43,915 nucleotides of DNA from Candidatus Fimousia stercorigallinarum (GCA_018715775.1 DVKZ01000126.1:1-43915), one strand, 5' to 3'; shown: positions 15,432-25,431, numbered from the stretch's first letter. Program-made: numbers and translations. The notes: generated from the letters alone by a model not told the origin.

Positions 15432-16376
15432 TTAATCTTCCATAGCAAACTGTCCTGTAACGCGGTTATACAGTTCTTTTGCCGCATTATAGCCCATCTT
15501 CTTCTGTCTGTGGTTGATCGCTGCCGCTTCTACGATGATCGCCAGATTTCGACCCGGACGGATCGGAATCTGATGGGATACAACTTTATTTCCTAAAAAT
15601 TCCGTATACTTTTCTTCCAGACCCAGTCGGTCATAATCCGTTCCCTTATCCCATTCATCCAGCTGGATAACCATATCGATGTTTTGTGTCATCTTAACAC
15701 TTTCTACACCAAACAATGTCTTTACGTCAATAATCCCAATTCCTCGAAGTTCAATAAAATGTCTGGTAATCTCAGGTGCCGATCCGACAAGGGTATCTTT
15801 ACTGATTCTCTTTATTTCAACAACATCATCGGATACCAGACGGTGTCCTCGTTTGATCAATTCCAGCGCCGCTTCGCTCTTACCGATCCCGCTTTCTCCC
15901 ATGATCAGGACGCCTTCGCCAAATACATCGACTAAAACTCCGTGAATGGAAATTCTCGGTGCCAGTTCTTCGTTCAGCCAACGGATCAGCTCTGCCATAA
16001 ATTCTGAAGTGCCGAGATTGGTTCCCAGCAGCGGCACATGATACTTTTCTGACATGTGCATCATTGCCTGCGTCGGTTTTAATCCTCTGGCAAATACCAC
16101 GCACGGAATTTGTGAGTTAAAAAACTTTTCATAGACTTCCAGCATCTTCAGACGGTTTTTTTCCAATATTTCTTCAATATACGACTGTTCAATGCGTCCA
16201 ATGATCTGCACACGGTTTTCTGCAAACCGTTCAAAGAAACCGGACAGTTGTAAAGCCGGACGATTAATTTCCGACTGATGAATGGACAGGTTTGAAATAT
16301 CAATTTCCGGCGTATAGCTCACCATTTCCATCTTCTCTATCATTTTCTCTAACGCAACTTCATATCCTCTATCCAT
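15432..16376 (-). CDS. hprK: HPr kinase/phosphorylase
   Basis: Bifunctional sensor enzyme that phosphorylates or dephosphorylates Ser46 of HPr and Crh in response to glycolytic intermediates and phosphate, driving carbon catabolite control. The C-terminal domain has the Walker A loop GESGIGKSE, the following RGHRLVSDDVVEI, and the family signature ELRGIGIIDVKTLFG; the N-terminal regulatory domain is present, total 314 residues. ATG at 16376 has AAGGAGG upstream. Its presumed target crh lies four genes downstream in the same operon, giving a fixed ratio of enzyme and substrate transcripts. Confidence 0.97.
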   Translation of the reverse strand: MDRGYEVALEKMIEKMEMVSYTPEIDISNLSIHQSEINRPALQLSGFFERFAENRVQIIGRIEQSYIEEILEKNRLKMLEVYEKFFNSQIPCVVFARGLKPTQAMMHMSEKYHVPLLGTNLGTSEFMAELIRWLNEELAPRISIHGVLVDVFGEGVLIMGESGIGKSEAALELIKRGHRLVSDDVVEIKRISKDTLVGSAPEITRHFIELRGIGIIDVKTLFGVESVKMTQNIDMVIQLDEWDKGTDYDRLGLEEKYTEFLGNKVVSHQIPIRPGRNLAIIVEAAAINHRQKKMGYNAAKELYNRVTGQFAMED

Positions 16377-16460
16377 TCTTTTACCTCCTTAAATCTATCA
16401 AAGCTTTTGCTTCAGGCTATAGTTTATCATATATTTTTCTTTATTGAAAGATTGTCTTTC

Positions 16461-18323
16461 TCACTGTTCATGAAAAAAACAATAAACTTCTCTGGCTGCG
16501 CTCCGAGACATGCCTTCTACGCTCTCTAATTCTTCCAGAGAAGCTTCTCTGATCTTCTCAATATCTTTAAAATGTTTCATTAGTGCTTTCCTGCGCTTTG
16601 GTCCTATACCTTGGATCTCATCCAGTATCGAATGTACACTTGCTTTTCCCCGCAATTCCCGGTGATATTCGATCGCAAATCGATGTGCCTCATCCTGAAT
16701 CCGCGTGATCAGCTGAAACGCTTCGCTCTTTGGCGGAAACAAAATCTCATCGTTTTCAAAGTAAAGTCCACGCGTCCTGTGATTGTCATCTTTTACCATT
16801 CCACACACCGGAATATCCAGATGCAGTTCTTTCAGTACCCGTTTTGCTACATTCACCTGACCCTTGCCGCCATCCATTAAAAGCAGATCAGGAAACTTTG
16901 TAAAACTGCCAAATTCCGGATCCAGATTCTTTTGTTTCATTTCTTCTATTTCCTTTTGTCCATGACGGAAACGACGTGTCAGGACTTCTTCCATACTTCT
17001 ATAATCATCCGGTCCCTGAACAGACTGTATGCGGAATTTTCGATAGTCCCGCTTTCTCGGTTTCCCATTTTCATACACGACCATCGATGCTACCGTCTGG
17101 AATCCGCTGATATTCGATATATCAAAGGCTTCCATCCGTTTTAGATCCGGAATACCGATCAGCTGCTCGATCTCCTTCACTGCGCCAATCGTCCGCTTCT
17201 CTTCCAAACGGATCTTCTCGCTATCCATCCGCAGAATATTGACCGCATTTCTGCGTGCCATGTCGACCAGCCGCGCTTTCTGCCCACGCTGTGGTACGAG
17301 AATCTTCACTTTCATTCCTTTTTTCGCTGTCAGGCACTCTTCCATTATATTTTTCTCATCAATCTCACATTCCAGTAAAATCTCGCGAGGCAAATATGGC
17401 GTTCCCGCATAAAACTGCTTTACAAACTCCGTCATTACCTCTGTCCTGGACGTTTCAGGCGAATGCTGCATATGAAACTGTTCTCTTCCGAGCAGTTTTC
17501 CGTTTCTCACGAAAAAGACCGCTACAACACTTTCCGTCTGCGCTTTTGCCAATGCGATCACATCCCGGTCTTCCAGGCCCGAACTATTGATCTTCTGTTT
17601 ATTGGAAATATGTTCTACGCTTTTGATCAGATCCCGGTATTCCGCCGCTTGTTCAAATTCCATCTCAGCCGCTGCCTCCATCATCTTATGCTCAAGATAC
17701 TGAAGGACTTCCTTATAATCTCCATTTAAAAAACGGATCACTTGTTGCACTGACTTCTGGTATTCTTCCTGTGAAATATATCCCTGGCATGGCGCTTCGC
17801 ACTGCTTCATCTGATAATAAAGACACGGGCGGTCTTTCCCGATATCCCTCGGCAGACTGCGGCTGCAAGTCCGGATCTTATAGATCTTCTGGATCAGATC
17901 GATCGTATCCTTCACCGCTCCGGCACTCGTATATGGACCAAAATACTTGCTCTTATCACGCTTCATCCGTCTGGCAAACATCACCCTCGGATAGGCTTCC
18001 TGCACGGTAACCTTAATATAAGGATAACTCTTATCATCTTTGAGCATCGTATTATATTTCGGATTATGCTCTTTGATCAGATTGCATTCTAACACCAGCG
18101 CTTCCAGTTCCGAATCCGTAATAATATATTCAAAATACTTAATCTGTGAAACCATCCTCTGAATCTTCGAACTCAGGTTCCGGCTGCTTTGAAAATACTG
18201 GCGGACACGGTTTTTTAATACGACCGCTTTTCCTACATATATAATTTCATCTTTTTCATCGTGCATTAAATAAACACCCGGTTTTGCGGGCAATTTCTTT
18301 AATTCTTCCTGAATATCAAACAT
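16461..18323 (-). CDS. uvrC: Excinuclease ABC subunit C
   Basis: Nuclease subunit of nucleotide excision repair that cuts the damaged strand on both sides of the lesion once recruited by UvrB. All domains are seen in its 620 residues: GIY-YIG nuclease at the N terminus ([19 protein letters not shown]), a Cys cluster ([15 protein letters not shown]), the UVR motif ([13 protein letters not shown]), the RNase-H-like second nuclease ([17 protein letters not shown] and [11 protein letters not shown]), and a C-terminal helix-hairpin-helix ([16 protein letters not shown]). It is the first gene of the operon leading to crh, with a good promoter upstream. Confidence 0.98.
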   Translation of the reverse strand: MFDIQEELKKLPAKPGVYLMHDEKDEIIYVGKAVVLKNRVRQYFQSSRNLSSKIQRMVSQIKYFEYIITDSELEALVLECNLIKEHNPKYNTMLKDDKSYPYIKVTVQEAYPRVMFARRMKRDKSKYFGPYTSAGAVKDTIDLIQKIYKIRTCSRSLPRDIGKDRPCLYYQMKQCEAPCQGYISQEEYQKSVQQVIRFLNGDYKEVLQYLEHKMMEAAAEMEFEQAAEYRDLIKSVEHISNKQKINSSGLEDRDVIALAKAQTESVVAVFFVRNGKLLGREQFHMQHSPETSRTEVMTEFVKQFYAGTPYLPREILLECEIDEKNIMEECLTAKKGMKVKILVPQRGQKARLVDMARRNAVNILRMDSEKIRLEEKRTIGAVKEIEQLIGIPDLKRMEAFDISNISGFQTVASMVVYENGKPRKRDYRKFRIQSVQGPDDYRSMEEVLTRRFRHGQKEIEEMKQKNLDPEFGSFTKFPDLLLMDGGKGQVNVAKRVLKELHLDIPVCGMVKDDNHRTRGLYFENDEILFPPKSEAFQLITRIQDEAHRFAIEYHRELRGKASVHSILDEIQGIGPKRRKALMKHFKDIEKIREASLEELESVEGMSRSAAREVYCFFHEQ

Positions 18324-18377
18324 TATTATTCCCTGTTCTATCTAAAAAATTACGCAGAGAAGAACCTCTGTACAATT

Positions 18378-18406
18378 AATATAATGAATCTTTTCTTAAT
18401 AATCAA
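18378..18406 (-). promoter_or_regulatory. Promoter of the uvrC-hprK-murB-rapZ-whiA-crh operon
   Basis: Minus-strand TTGATT (18401-18406), 17-base spacer, TATATT (18378-18383), about 55 bases before the uvrC start codon. No other convincing promoter was noticed in the short gaps of the operon. Confidence 0.7.
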
Positions 18407-18427
18407 GTAAAACAAACCTCAATTCTA

Positions 18428-18436
18428 TGATATAAT
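18428..18436 (+). promoter_or_regulatory. Extended -10 promoter of the HAD phosphatase gene
   Basis: TGATATAAT at 18428-18436 is an extended -10 element (TGnTATAAT); no good -35 box is visible at the right spacing. It lies about 26 bases before the start codon and is divergent from the uvrC promoter. Confidence 0.55.
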
Positions 18437-18462
18437 GAAAAGAAAAAAGGGAGATTATGTAT

Positions 18463-19269
18463 ATGAGTTATAAAATAATTGCAATGGATCTGGATGGAAC
18501 CCTGATCAGTTCCAATAAATGCATTACACCAAAAACAAAGGAAGCTTTAATGCGCTTCCAAAAAGAAGGCGGCAAAGTTGTTCTTGCTTCGGGCCGTCCG
18601 ACTTACGGTATGAAGACTTTGGAAGAAGAGCTGGAATTAAAACGATACGGAGGTTATCTGATGTCTTTTAACGGTGGACAATTATACGAGTGCGCCACAG
18701 GTAATCTGCTGCACTCTAAAACAATCCCGACTTCAGTCGCCCTGAAGATTGTCGCCCTGGCACGCATCTTCTATGTAAACCTCGTTACATACCGCGACCA
18801 TGAACTTCTTTGTATGGAAAAATACGATATGTATGCAGAAATCGAATCCAAGCTGAACGGGCTTACGATCGTTCAGCCGGATAATTTTGAACAGACGATC
18901 GCAACGATTGATATTCCGAAGTTTATGATGCTGGAAGACGAACATCTCTTAGTCCGCATCCAAAACTATCTTCATCCGGTACTGGATCAATATTGTGAAA
19001 CGTTCACATCCGCGCCTTACTTCTTGGAGATCACTCCAAAAGGTATTACAAAAGGTGATACACTTGATGTCTTATTAAACCATATCGGACTTGACCGTTC
19101 TAATCTGATCACCTTTGGAGACGGCATGAATGATATGTCCATGATCAAGTCCGCCGGACTTGGCGTCGCTATGGGCAATGCCCGTTCAGAGATTAAAGCT
19201 GTAGCTGATTATGTTACTTTATCGAATGATGAAGACGGAATCGCACATGTAATTGAAAAATTTGTATAA
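18463..19269 (+). CDS. Cof-type HAD-superfamily phosphatase
   Basis: Cytoplasmic sugar-phosphate or flavin-phosphate phosphatase of the HAD IIB (Cof) subfamily, 268 residues. Motif I is DLDGT near the N terminus with the nucleophilic aspartate, motif II is in VVLASGRP, the lysine is in ITPKGITKGDTL, and the acidic motif IV is GDGMNDMSM. The C2-type cap domain lies between motifs II and III. I prefer the ATG at 18463, nine bases after AAGGGAG, over the ATG at 18457, which is only three bases away. The substrate range of such enzymes is broad and cannot be predicted. Confidence 0.9.
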   Translation: MSYKIIAMDLDGTLISSNKCITPKTKEALMRFQKEGGKVVLASGRPTYGMKTLEEELELKRYGGYLMSFNGGQLYECATGNLLHSKTIPTSVALKIVALARIFYVNLVTYRDHELLCMEKYDMYAEIESKLNGLTIVQPDNFEQTIATIDIPKFMMLEDEHLLVRIQNYLHPVLDQYCETFTSAPYFLEITPKGITKGDTLDVLLNHIGLDRSNLITFGDGMNDMSMIKSAGLGVAMGNARSEIKAVADYVTLSNDEDGIAHVIEKFV

Positions 19270-19279
19270 TCTTAATCTA

Positions 19280-19325
19280 GAGGGTATCGCAAAATCATCA
19301 AATCAGATGACGGAGCGATACCCTC
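19280..19325. terminator. Long hairpin after the HAD phosphatase gene
   Basis: GAGGGTATCGC (19280-19290) pairs perfectly with GCGATACCCTC (19315-19325), with an inner TCATC/GATGA stem. No T tract follows on the plus strand, so it may be a weak or factor-dependent terminator or another structured element. It shares its plan with the hairpins at 2835 and 41375. Confidence 0.6.
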
Positions 19326-19376
19326 GTTCCATCTAAAGAAAAAAACGGAAACGAATCCCCACATCGTATCTTGCCC

Positions 19377-19427
19377 TTGACAAAAGTATATACTGTATAT
19401 ATAATTATTATATACAGTATATACTTT
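19377..19427 (+). promoter_or_regulatory. Consensus promoter with overlapping perfect palindromic operator (YtrA-type)
   Basis: TTGACA (19377-19382), 17-base spacer, TATAAT (19400-19405) is a full-consensus promoter. A 19-base inverted repeat with no mismatch (arms 19383-19401 and 19409-19427, seven-base centre, each arm containing GTATATAC) covers the spacer, the -10 box and the start region. The GntR-family regulator encoded 17 bases downstream is the obvious ligand, so the operon should be tightly self-repressed. Confidence 0.85.
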
Positions 19428-19443
19428 ATAGCGAGGTGACTCC

Positions 19444-19824
19444 ATGAAAATATTACTATCCAATCAATCTGAACTTCCGATTTATGCGCAGATTCGGGAA
19501 CAGATCAAAGAACAAATTTTAAATGGACAAATTCAGGAAGGAAGTACGCTTCCCTCCATCCGGAAACTGGCAAAAGAGATCGGTGTCAGTGTTATCACAA
19601 CAACACGTGCCTATAACGATCTTGAAAAAGAGGGATTTATCACCTCCGTTCAAGGAAAAGGAAGTATCGTTCTTTCAAAAGATAACGAGATCATGCGGGA
19701 ACGCTATATGATGCGGATTGAAGATGGGATCATCACCGCGATCGAAACAGCCAGACACATCGGATTAAACGAAAATGAATTCCATACAATCGTTTCACAA
19801 CTTTGGAAGGAGCTGAAAGAATGA
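19444..19824 (+). CDS. GntR-family regulator, YtrA subfamily
   Basis: Transcription factor of 126 residues. The winged helix-turn-helix fills residues 10-75 (LPIYAQIREQIKEQILNGQI, then LPSIRKLAKEIGVSVITTTRAYNDLEKEGF) and only a short helical tail follows, as in YtrA-type regulators that control ABC transporters. ATG at 19444 has GAGGTGA upstream. Its stop codon overlaps the start of the ABC ATPase gene (ATGA). The palindrome in its promoter is probably its operator; the inducing signal is unknown, though YtrA homologs often respond to cell-envelope antibiotics. Confidence 0.93.
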   Translation: MKILLSNQSELPIYAQIREQIKEQILNGQIQEGSTLPSIRKLAKEIGVSVITTTRAYNDLEKEGFITSVQGKGSIVLSKDNEIMRERYMMRIEDGIITAIETARHIGLNENEFHTIVSQLWKELKE

Positions 19825-20681
19825 GTTTATTAAATGTACAGGGATTACAGAAAACATATGATTCTTTTCAATTAAAGGACATCTCTTTTTCTCTCCCGAA
19901 AGGTTTTATCATGGGTTATATCGGGGAAAATGGAGCCGGAAAAACAACGACATTAAACCTGATCACGCATCTGTGCCATGCGGACAGTGGTACGATTTCC
20001 ATTGACGGTCTGCAGTACGAAACAGATCCGAAAAAATACATTGAACAGATTGGCTTTATCGGCGATCAGTCTTATTTCCCTGGAGAATTCCGGTTAAAAG
20101 ACATTCGTTTTCTCTTAAAACTGATGTATCCGAGCTTTCAAAAAGATAAGTTTGACGCCATGGCAGCCAACTGGAAACTGCCGGAAAAGACAAAGATCCA
20201 GGATTATTCCAGAGGTATGAAGGTGAAATTAATGTTTGCGTCCGTCCTTAGCCGGGATACCAAATTATTAATCCTGGATGAAGCAACCAATGGTCTGGAT
20301 CCTGTCATGCGGGCGGAGATCATCGATATGCTTCAGGACTATATTATGGACGGTGAACGCAGTATTCTCTTTTCGACCCATGTATTAAGCGACCTGGAAC
20401 AGATAGCCGATTATATCGTCCTGATCCACAAAGGCAAAATCTTATTAAATCAGACAAAAGAGGAACTTCTGGAAAACTACGTGATTGTTCACGGAGCTTT
20501 ATCCGATCTGACAGAAGCGAAAAAAGAAAAAATGATCGGAATCATAGAAGCCGCTTATGGATTTGATGCATTACTGTCAAGCGCCGATGCAGAAGGACTC
20601 GGGCAGGAATTTGTCATCGAAAAGGCATCGATTGATCAGATCATGATCCATATGATTAAGAATGGAGGGAATCTAGAATGA
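19821..20681 (+). CDS. ABC transporter ATP-binding protein
   Basis: Cytoplasmic ATPase of 286 residues partnering the downstream membrane protein. Walker A is GENGAGKTTT, the signature is a degenerate DYSRGMKVKLM (usual LSGGQ replaced, as in YtrB-like exporters), Walker B is LLILDEATNGLD, and the switch histidine is in STHVLSD. I chose ATG at 19821, overlapping the regulator's stop, with AAGGAG eight bases upstream; the longer frame from 19803 passes through that ribosome site. It overlaps the permease gene by four bases, making a tightly coupled three-gene unit. Confidence 0.93.
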   Translation: MSLLNVQGLQKTYDSFQLKDISFSLPKGFIMGYIGENGAGKTTTLNLITHLCHADSGTISIDGLQYETDPKKYIEQIGFIGDQSYFPGEFRLKDIRFLLKLMYPSFQKDKFDAMAANWKLPEKTKIQDYSRGMKVKLMFASVLSRDTKLLILDEATNGLDPVMRAEIIDMLQDYIMDGERSILFSTHVLSDLEQIADYIVLIHKGKILLNQTKEELLENYVIVHGALSDLTEAKKEKMIGIIEAAYGFDALLSSADAEGLGQEFVIEKASIDQIMIHMIKNGGNLE

Positions 20682-21316
20682 GTATTTTGAAAATAATGCT
20701 AATCGATATGAGACGATGCAGAATACAGCTGCTGCTTATGCTCTTCTTCCTGCTTATTGCCATCTTTATGGCTTCCTCCGGAACCGGCATCGCCTATCTC
20801 ACATTTGCAGCGATCATCTTGGCCACACAGCCTTTTTTATACGAACAGCGCTCAGAAGCAGGCTTTATCTGTATGCTGCCCTCAACTCTGCAGGAACGGG
20901 TTGCCGGAAGATATCTTTTTGGAATGTTCTTGATGTTTCTGATGCTTGTTGAAAGTTTTCTTATGAATGGCATTCTTTTGTTGACCGAGCATGAAACAAT
21001 CGAATATTTCTTGCCTCAGATCGGTATTTATTGGGGGATCGGAATGATCATCATTGCCTTTCAATACATTCTGTTTTATGCACTTGGAAAAATAAAACGC
21101 CAGCAATTAACCGGCATTCTTGTTATGCTGCCAGGTTTTGCCGTTTTCATTCTGGCTTCTCTGTTACCGGAATACATCAATACGATGGATATTCTCCAAT
21201 GGATGATCACAAATCTCCATACGATCGCAAAAATTCTCCCGGCTGCAGCAATCGTATTATGGGGAATCGCAATCGGGATCTCCATCCAAATAGCTAAGAA
21301 AAAAGATTTTGTATAA
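20678..21316 (+). CDS. ABC-2-type membrane protein of the YtrA-like operon
   Basis: Integral membrane protein of 212 residues with about six hydrophobic segments (near residues 18-35, 40-58, 80-105, 110-130, 140-160 and 180-200). It has no strong signature of its own; the role is read from its position, overlapping the ATPase gene by four bases and ending at a terminator. ATG at 20678 has GGAGGG upstream. It is likely the permease half of a small exporter or lipid/antibiotic-responsive ABC system. The substrate cannot be predicted. Confidence 0.8.
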   Translation: MSILKIMLIDMRRCRIQLLLMLFFLLIAIFMASSGTGIAYLTFAAIILATQPFLYEQRSEAGFICMLPSTLQERVAGRYLFGMFLMFLMLVESFLMNGILLLTEHETIEYFLPQIGIYWGIGMIIIAFQYILFYALGKIKRQQLTGILVMLPGFAVFILASLLPEYINTMDILQWMITNLHTIAKILPAAAIVLWGIAIGISIQIAKKKDFV

Positions 21317-21355
21317 AAAAATACCCGCTTACAATATCCGTAAGCGGGATTTTTT
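21314..21355 (+). terminator. Intrinsic terminator of the YtrA-like ABC operon
   Basis: CCCGCTTAC (21324-21332) pairs with GTAAGCGGG (21340-21348), flanked by an A tract and a run of six T at 21350-21355; it begins at the permease stop codon. The A/T flanks make it usable in both directions. Confidence 0.9.
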
Positions 21356-21500
21356 CATTGAAAAGAGAGGATTAAAAATATATATGAAAAACTTTAATTA
21401 AAGTATATCAGAAACCTTTTTTGATGCAATAGAAAAAAAATGAACTTTTATAAAGAAACTATAAATTTTCTTAACGAATACTTACAAAGTTCCTTTCCTT

Positions 21501-22451
21501 TTAAAAGTTTCCCTGACCGGTCATATCGCACTGTTTCACCAGTGATTCCACAGCAGACATATAGTCCTTCAGATTTTGCGATTTTTTAATCTTTTTCAAA
21601 TATTTTTTTCCTTCCGGAAACATCATTCCGAAATAAAACCACAATTCTTTCATTTTAAATAAAACATTTCTGTCTCCGCAGTTCCAGGTCTGATAGCCTT
21701 CACAAACCGCCTGATGGAAAAGCAGAAACCTCTCTTTGGACATTCGTTTTTCCCCGCGGATCTGCAGTGGCAGTGACGGGTCAGAAACCGCTCCTCTTCC
21801 GATCATCACAGCCGGAATTTGCGGGTAATTTTGATGCCAGTTTTCGTAATCTTTCGCAGAAAATAAATTTCCATTATAACATAATACATTGATACTTTTT
21901 TCTACAGCAAGATCAAACGATGCCATCCGCGGTTTTCCTTTATAATAATCTTTTTGAAGTCTCGGATGTACGATCAGCTCTTTCATCGGGTAATCATTAT
22001 AAATTTCCAGCAGTTGCTCAAATTCTTCCGGATCCTCGATCCCGATTCTCGTCTTTACCGAAATCTCCACATCAAGCTCCGTAAAAATCCGATCCAGAAA
22101 GTCATCGAACTGATCCGGTTCTGATAAAAATCCGGCTCCGCGCTTTTTGGCGGTAACCGTTCCCGACGGACAGCCGACATTCAGATTCACCTCACCATAC
22201 CCCATATCCTTCAATGCTTTTGCCGTCTTAATAAAATGCTCCGGGTTATTCGTCAAAATCTGCGGCACGACCGGTATCCCTTCGTTATGTTCCGGAAGAA
22301 CGTCCCTCTTTTCCCGCGGCATAAAACAGTGTGCCTGATTCGGTGCCAAAAAAGGGGTAAAATATTTGTCAATGCCTCCAAAATAGCGGTGATGGGCATT
22401 TCGAAATATATAACTGGTAATTCCTTCCATTGGTGCAAAATACAACTTCAT
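21501..22451 (-). CDS. dus: tRNA-dihydrouridine synthase
   Basis: FMN-dependent enzyme that reduces uridine to dihydrouridine in the D loop of tRNA, 316 residues. The N terminus LYFAPMEGIT, the active-site region VNLNVGCPSGTVTAKKRGAGFL with the catalytic cysteine, VKTRIG, LIVHPRL and MIGRGAVSDP are all Dus motifs. It resembles the divergent Firmicutes group rather than E. coli DusA/B/C, so the exact position modified is unknown. It follows queF after 9 bases; both genes act on tRNA (queF through queuosine precursor synthesis). Confidence 0.92.
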   Translation of the reverse strand: MKLYFAPMEGITSYIFRNAHHRYFGGIDKYFTPFLAPNQAHCFMPREKRDVLPEHNEGIPVVPQILTNNPEHFIKTAKALKDMGYGEVNLNVGCPSGTVTAKKRGAGFLSEPDQFDDFLDRIFTELDVEISVKTRIGIEDPEEFEQLLEIYNDYPMKELIVHPRLQKDYYKGKPRMASFDLAVEKSINVLCYNGNLFSAKDYENWHQNYPQIPAVMIGRGAVSDPSLPLQIRGEKRMSKERFLLFHQAVCEGYQTWNCGDRNVLFKMKELWFYFGMMFPEGKKYLKKIKKSQNLKDYMSAVESLVKQCDMTGQGNF

Positions 22452-22460
22452 CTTAATTAC

Positions 22461-22958
22461 CTAACGATTATCGACTTTTTCCGGATACAGATCGTGATGT
22501 GTCAGGCGGTCAAACGCCACTTTTTCCCATACGGTATCCTTCTTCCCATAGTTGCAATAAGGATCTATGGAAATTCCGCCTCTTGGCGTAAATTTTCCCC
22601 ACACTTCAATGTATTTCGGATCCATCAGACGGATCAGATCTTTCATAATGATATTGACACAGTCCTCATGGAAATCCCCGTGATTGCGGAAACTGAATAA
22701 ATAAAGTTTCAGCGACTTACTCTCAACCATTCGTTCTCCAGGCACATAAGAAATATAAATCGTCGCAAAATCCGGCTGTCCCGTCATCGGACAGAGACTT
22801 GTAAACTCCGGACAATTAAATTTTACAAAATAGTCATTTTCCGGATGCTTATTCGGAAATGTTTCCAAAACATCCGGAGCATAATCATCCGCATACTTTG
22901 TTTTCTGATTTCCAAGCAGCGTAACTCCTTCTAATTCTTGTTTATTTCTTCCACTCAT
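22461..22958 (-). CDS. queF: NADPH-dependent preQ0 reductase QueF
   Basis: Reduces 7-cyano-7-deazaguanine (preQ0) to preQ1 in queuosine synthesis, the only known biological nitrile-to-amine reduction. The 165 residues match the short (YkvM-type) QueF. The catalytic cysteine lies in [17 protein letters not shown], the NADPH-binding [16 protein letters not shown] follows, and HEDCVN and [14 protein letters not shown] complete the family pattern. The ATG at 22958 overlaps the helicase stop by four bases; the frame upstream of it is only helicase sequence read in another frame. No queC, queD or queE is in the window and no preQ1 riboswitch is seen. Confidence 0.95.
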   Translation of the reverse strand: MSGRNKQELEGVTLLGNQKTKYADDYAPDVLETFPNKHPENDYFVKFNCPEFTSLCPMTGQPDFATIYISYVPGERMVESKSLKLYLFSFRNHGDFHEDCVNIIMKDLIRLMDPKYIEVWGKFTPRGGISIDPYCNYGKKDTVWEKVAFDRLTHHDLYPEKVDNR

Positions 22959-25321
22959 TCTTCTCTTCCTTTCCAAAACTCTTTCAATCGATATTCTGCA
23001 TAATCCAGTGAGATAATTTCCCGATCTGCCCATTCCGCCGGAAACAGTCCCTGATATTCGTATCCGGACAATCGCTCCTCCAGCAAAAGAATCACTCCTT
23101 CATCCTCTTTTGTCCGGATCACCCTTCCTGCAGCCTGCAGCACCTTATTCATGCCCGGATACCGATAAGCATAGTCAAACCCGGCGCCGATCGTCCGATC
23201 AAAATAATCCCTCAGCAGATCCTGCTCAAAACTGATGCCTGGAAATCCATTTCCAACGATTACCACCCCGATCAGCTGTTCGCCTGCAAGGTCAATCCCT
23301 TCGGAAAAAATACCGCCCATTACGCAGAGTGCAAGAAGGGATTTCTTTCTCGTTTTTCGAAATTCCTCTAAGAAAGCTTCCCGTTCCGGCTCCCGCATCT
23401 TCTGATTCTGGATCAGGATATCCGCCTTCATATCCATCCCCTTATCATAAATGATCGAGGCCACATGTTCAAGCATCTCATAAGACGGAAAGAAAACAAG
23501 ATAATTCCCCTTCTTTCCGTTCAATACCGCTTCCAGATACCAGAACATTTTTTCATATTCTTTTTGATTCCGCCTCGTATATCTGCTCGTCACGTCATTG
23601 GCGATCAGTATTGCTCTTTTTGACGCCTCAAAAGGAGATGGAACATAAATCGCCCGTTCCTCAGCATTTCCGGTCAACAGCGTTTTATAATAATTGACCG
23701 GCAGCAAAGTGGCAGAAAATAAAATGACTGCCTTCGCATACTCAAAGCAGTTTTTCAGCTGACCAGATGGATTCATACAAAACAGTTTGCAATAAAAGCG
23801 ATTTTCGATTTCTGAAACATAAATTTCATACCCGTTTCCCATCGTATCATAAATATTCAAATAATGCTGCACAGAAAAATACAACTCCAGCAAAACTTTT
23901 TTGATACCTGCATCTGCTTCATTTTCCAAAAAAACATCTGCTTCCGTGACAAAGCCAAGAAGCGCCCGCACAAGGCGGTCCGTTTCAGGAATGACAGACT
24001 GCGTTCCCCATGCTTTTTTTAACGCTGACATTTCCCGACTGCACCGGTTTAAGGCGTTAACAAGCTTCTTTGCATATGGTGGTATCTGCCTTCGGACTTC
24101 CAGAAAGTCCTGCCTGCATAAAACCGCACTGTACATCGATCTTGCACGATCAACGAGATTGTGCGCTTCATCGATCAGATAATAAAAATCGATCCGCTTT
24201 CCTTCTCCAAAAAAACGGCGGAGCTGTACATTCGGATCAAATACATAATTATAATCGCAAATGATCCCATCCGCAAAATCACACGCATCCAGACTCAATT
24301 CATACGGACAGACGAGGAACCGCTGTGCATAATCTTCGATAACGGTTCTTGAAAAAACCGTCTCCTCTGACAGCATTTTATACAACGCCTGATTCACCCG
24401 GTCAAAATGCCCGTTAGCATACGGACACTGCTGCGGATCACATTCCATCTCTTCCTGAAAACAGATTTTTTCTTTTGCCGTCATCGTGACTGTGGAAAAC
24501 GAAAGCCCCTGTTTCCGCAGAATACGAAAGGCTTCTTCCGCTGCCGTGCGCGTGATCGTCTTCGCCGTCAAGTAAAACATCTTATCCACATCCGCCTCTT
24601 CCATTCGTTTGATCGTCGGATATATCGTGGAGATGGTCTTTCCGATTCCCGTCGGTGCCTGCACGAACAATATTTCTCCTTTTTTTAACGACTGATAGAC
24701 GGATGCTGAAAGCGCTTTTTGTCCCTTCCGGTAAGAAAAAGGAAACGTCTGATTGCGGATGGAGGCATTCCGTCTCCGCTTTGCCTCACAGACATGATCG
24801 CTCCAGACAAAAAAAGACGTCATCGTTTCTTCCATCCACTCCTTCAGCTCTTCCATGGAATATTCTTCATAAAAACGGCGAATTTCCTCTGTTTCCAAAT
24901 GACAATAAGTAATCTGGATCCCAATCCGTTCCAGATGATTTTCCATACCATATAGACAGCCATAACACATCGCCTGTGCTTTATGAACAAATATCGGCTC
25001 ATCCAATGCCATCAGATTCTGATACGTCCCTTTGATCTCATCGATAACCATAATCTCTCTTTTTTGATAAATACCATCGGCGCGTCCCTCCAGAAGCACC
25101 TCATAATCCCGGTGATAAAACGTCTTTTTCAATGAGACCTCTTCCCGATAATCAACGCCCATCGACCGCTGGATCTTCCGATGGATTCTCCCGCCTGCCT
25201 GCATGGCTTCCAACGAAGCTTTACGGCTTCCGCCGGATGTCAGATCTCCGCTGCGAAAAAGAAACTCTACAAGCTGTCTGACCGATATCTTTATTTGATT
25301 GTCTTTTAGCTGTAAGATCAT
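22955..25321 (-). CDS. XPD/DinG-type ATP-dependent DNA helicase with N-terminal PD-(D/E)XK nuclease domain
   Basis: Large repair-type enzyme of 788 residues. The N-terminal 190 residues look like a Cas4/AddB-like nuclease: His47 (GGRIH), Asp82 (RADGI) and Glu95-x-Lys97 (IDEIKG) fit the PD-(D/E)XK pattern. The helicase part has Walker [10 protein letters not shown] (221-230), four cysteines near 287, 294, 299 and 338 placed as in the iron-sulfur domain of XPD, DEAH at 384-387, and the C-terminal motif [15 protein letters not shown] start at 25321 because GAGGTGAT, a near-perfect match to the 16S rRNA tail, lies upstream; ATG at 25348 with AGGAGG is also possible. It overlaps queF. A 5' single-strand or flap-processing role is inferred. 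Confidence 0.9.
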   Translation of the reverse strand: MILQLKDNQIKISVRQLVEFLFRSGDLTSGGSRKASLEAMQAGGRIHRKIQRSMGVDYREEVSLKKTFYHRDYEVLLEGRADGIYQKREIMVIDEIKGTYQNLMALDEPIFVHKAQAMCYGCLYGMENHLERIGIQITYCHLETEEIRRFYEEYSMEELKEWMEETMTSFFVWSDHVCEAKRRRNASIRNQTFPFSYRKGQKALSASVYQSLKKGEILFVQAPTGIGKTISTIYPTIKRMEEADVDKMFYLTAKTITRTAAEEAFRILRKQGLSFSTVTMTAKEKICFQEEMECDPQQCPYANGHFDRVNQALYKMLSEETVFSRTVIEDYAQRFLVCPYELSLDACDFADGIICDYNYVFDPNVQLRRFFGEGKRIDFYYLIDEAHNLVDRARSMYSAVLCRQDFLEVRRQIPPYAKKLVNALNRCSREMSALKKAWGTQSVIPETDRLVRALLGFVTEADVFLENEADAGIKKVLLELYFSVQHYLNIYDTMGNGYEIYVSEIENRFYCKLFCMNPSGQLKNCFEYAKAVILFSATLLPVNYYKTLLTGNAEERAIYVPSPFEASKRAILIANDVTSRYTRRNQKEYEKMFWYLEAVLNGKKGNYLVFFPSYEMLEHVASIIYDKGMDMKADILIQNQKMREPEREAFLEEFRKTRKKSLLALCVMGGIFSEGIDLAGEQLIGVVIVGNGFPGISFEQDLLRDYFDRTIGAGFDYAYRYPGMNKVLQAAGRVIRTKEDEGVILLLEERLSGYEYQGLFPAEWADREIISLDYAEYRLKEFWKGREE

Positions 25322-25371
25322 CCTATCACCTCGATTTTCATCTCCCATACCACCTCCTGCAGACAGAAGAG

Positions 25372-25401
25372 AAGGAGATACGACTGCCGTCATATCTCCT
25401 T
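25372..25401 (-). terminator. Hairpin between pyrophosphatase and helicase genes
   Basis: AAGGAGATA (25372-25380) pairs with TATCTCCTT (25393-25401), extended inward by GAC/GTC to a 13-pair stem with a four-base loop. The T tract on the minus strand is interrupted (CTCTTC), so it may be a partial terminator or a leader hairpin of the helicase mRNA. A possible TTAACA-17-TAAGAT promoter lies just before it. Confidence 0.5.
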
Positions 25402-25431
25402 TTCTTATCTTAAGCTTGAAAAGCATTCCTG

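Noticed and set aside
22958..23033. Upstream extension of queF.
   Set aside because: The extra residues are the helicase 3' end read in another frame; the ATG overlapping the helicase stop gives the normal QueF N terminus.
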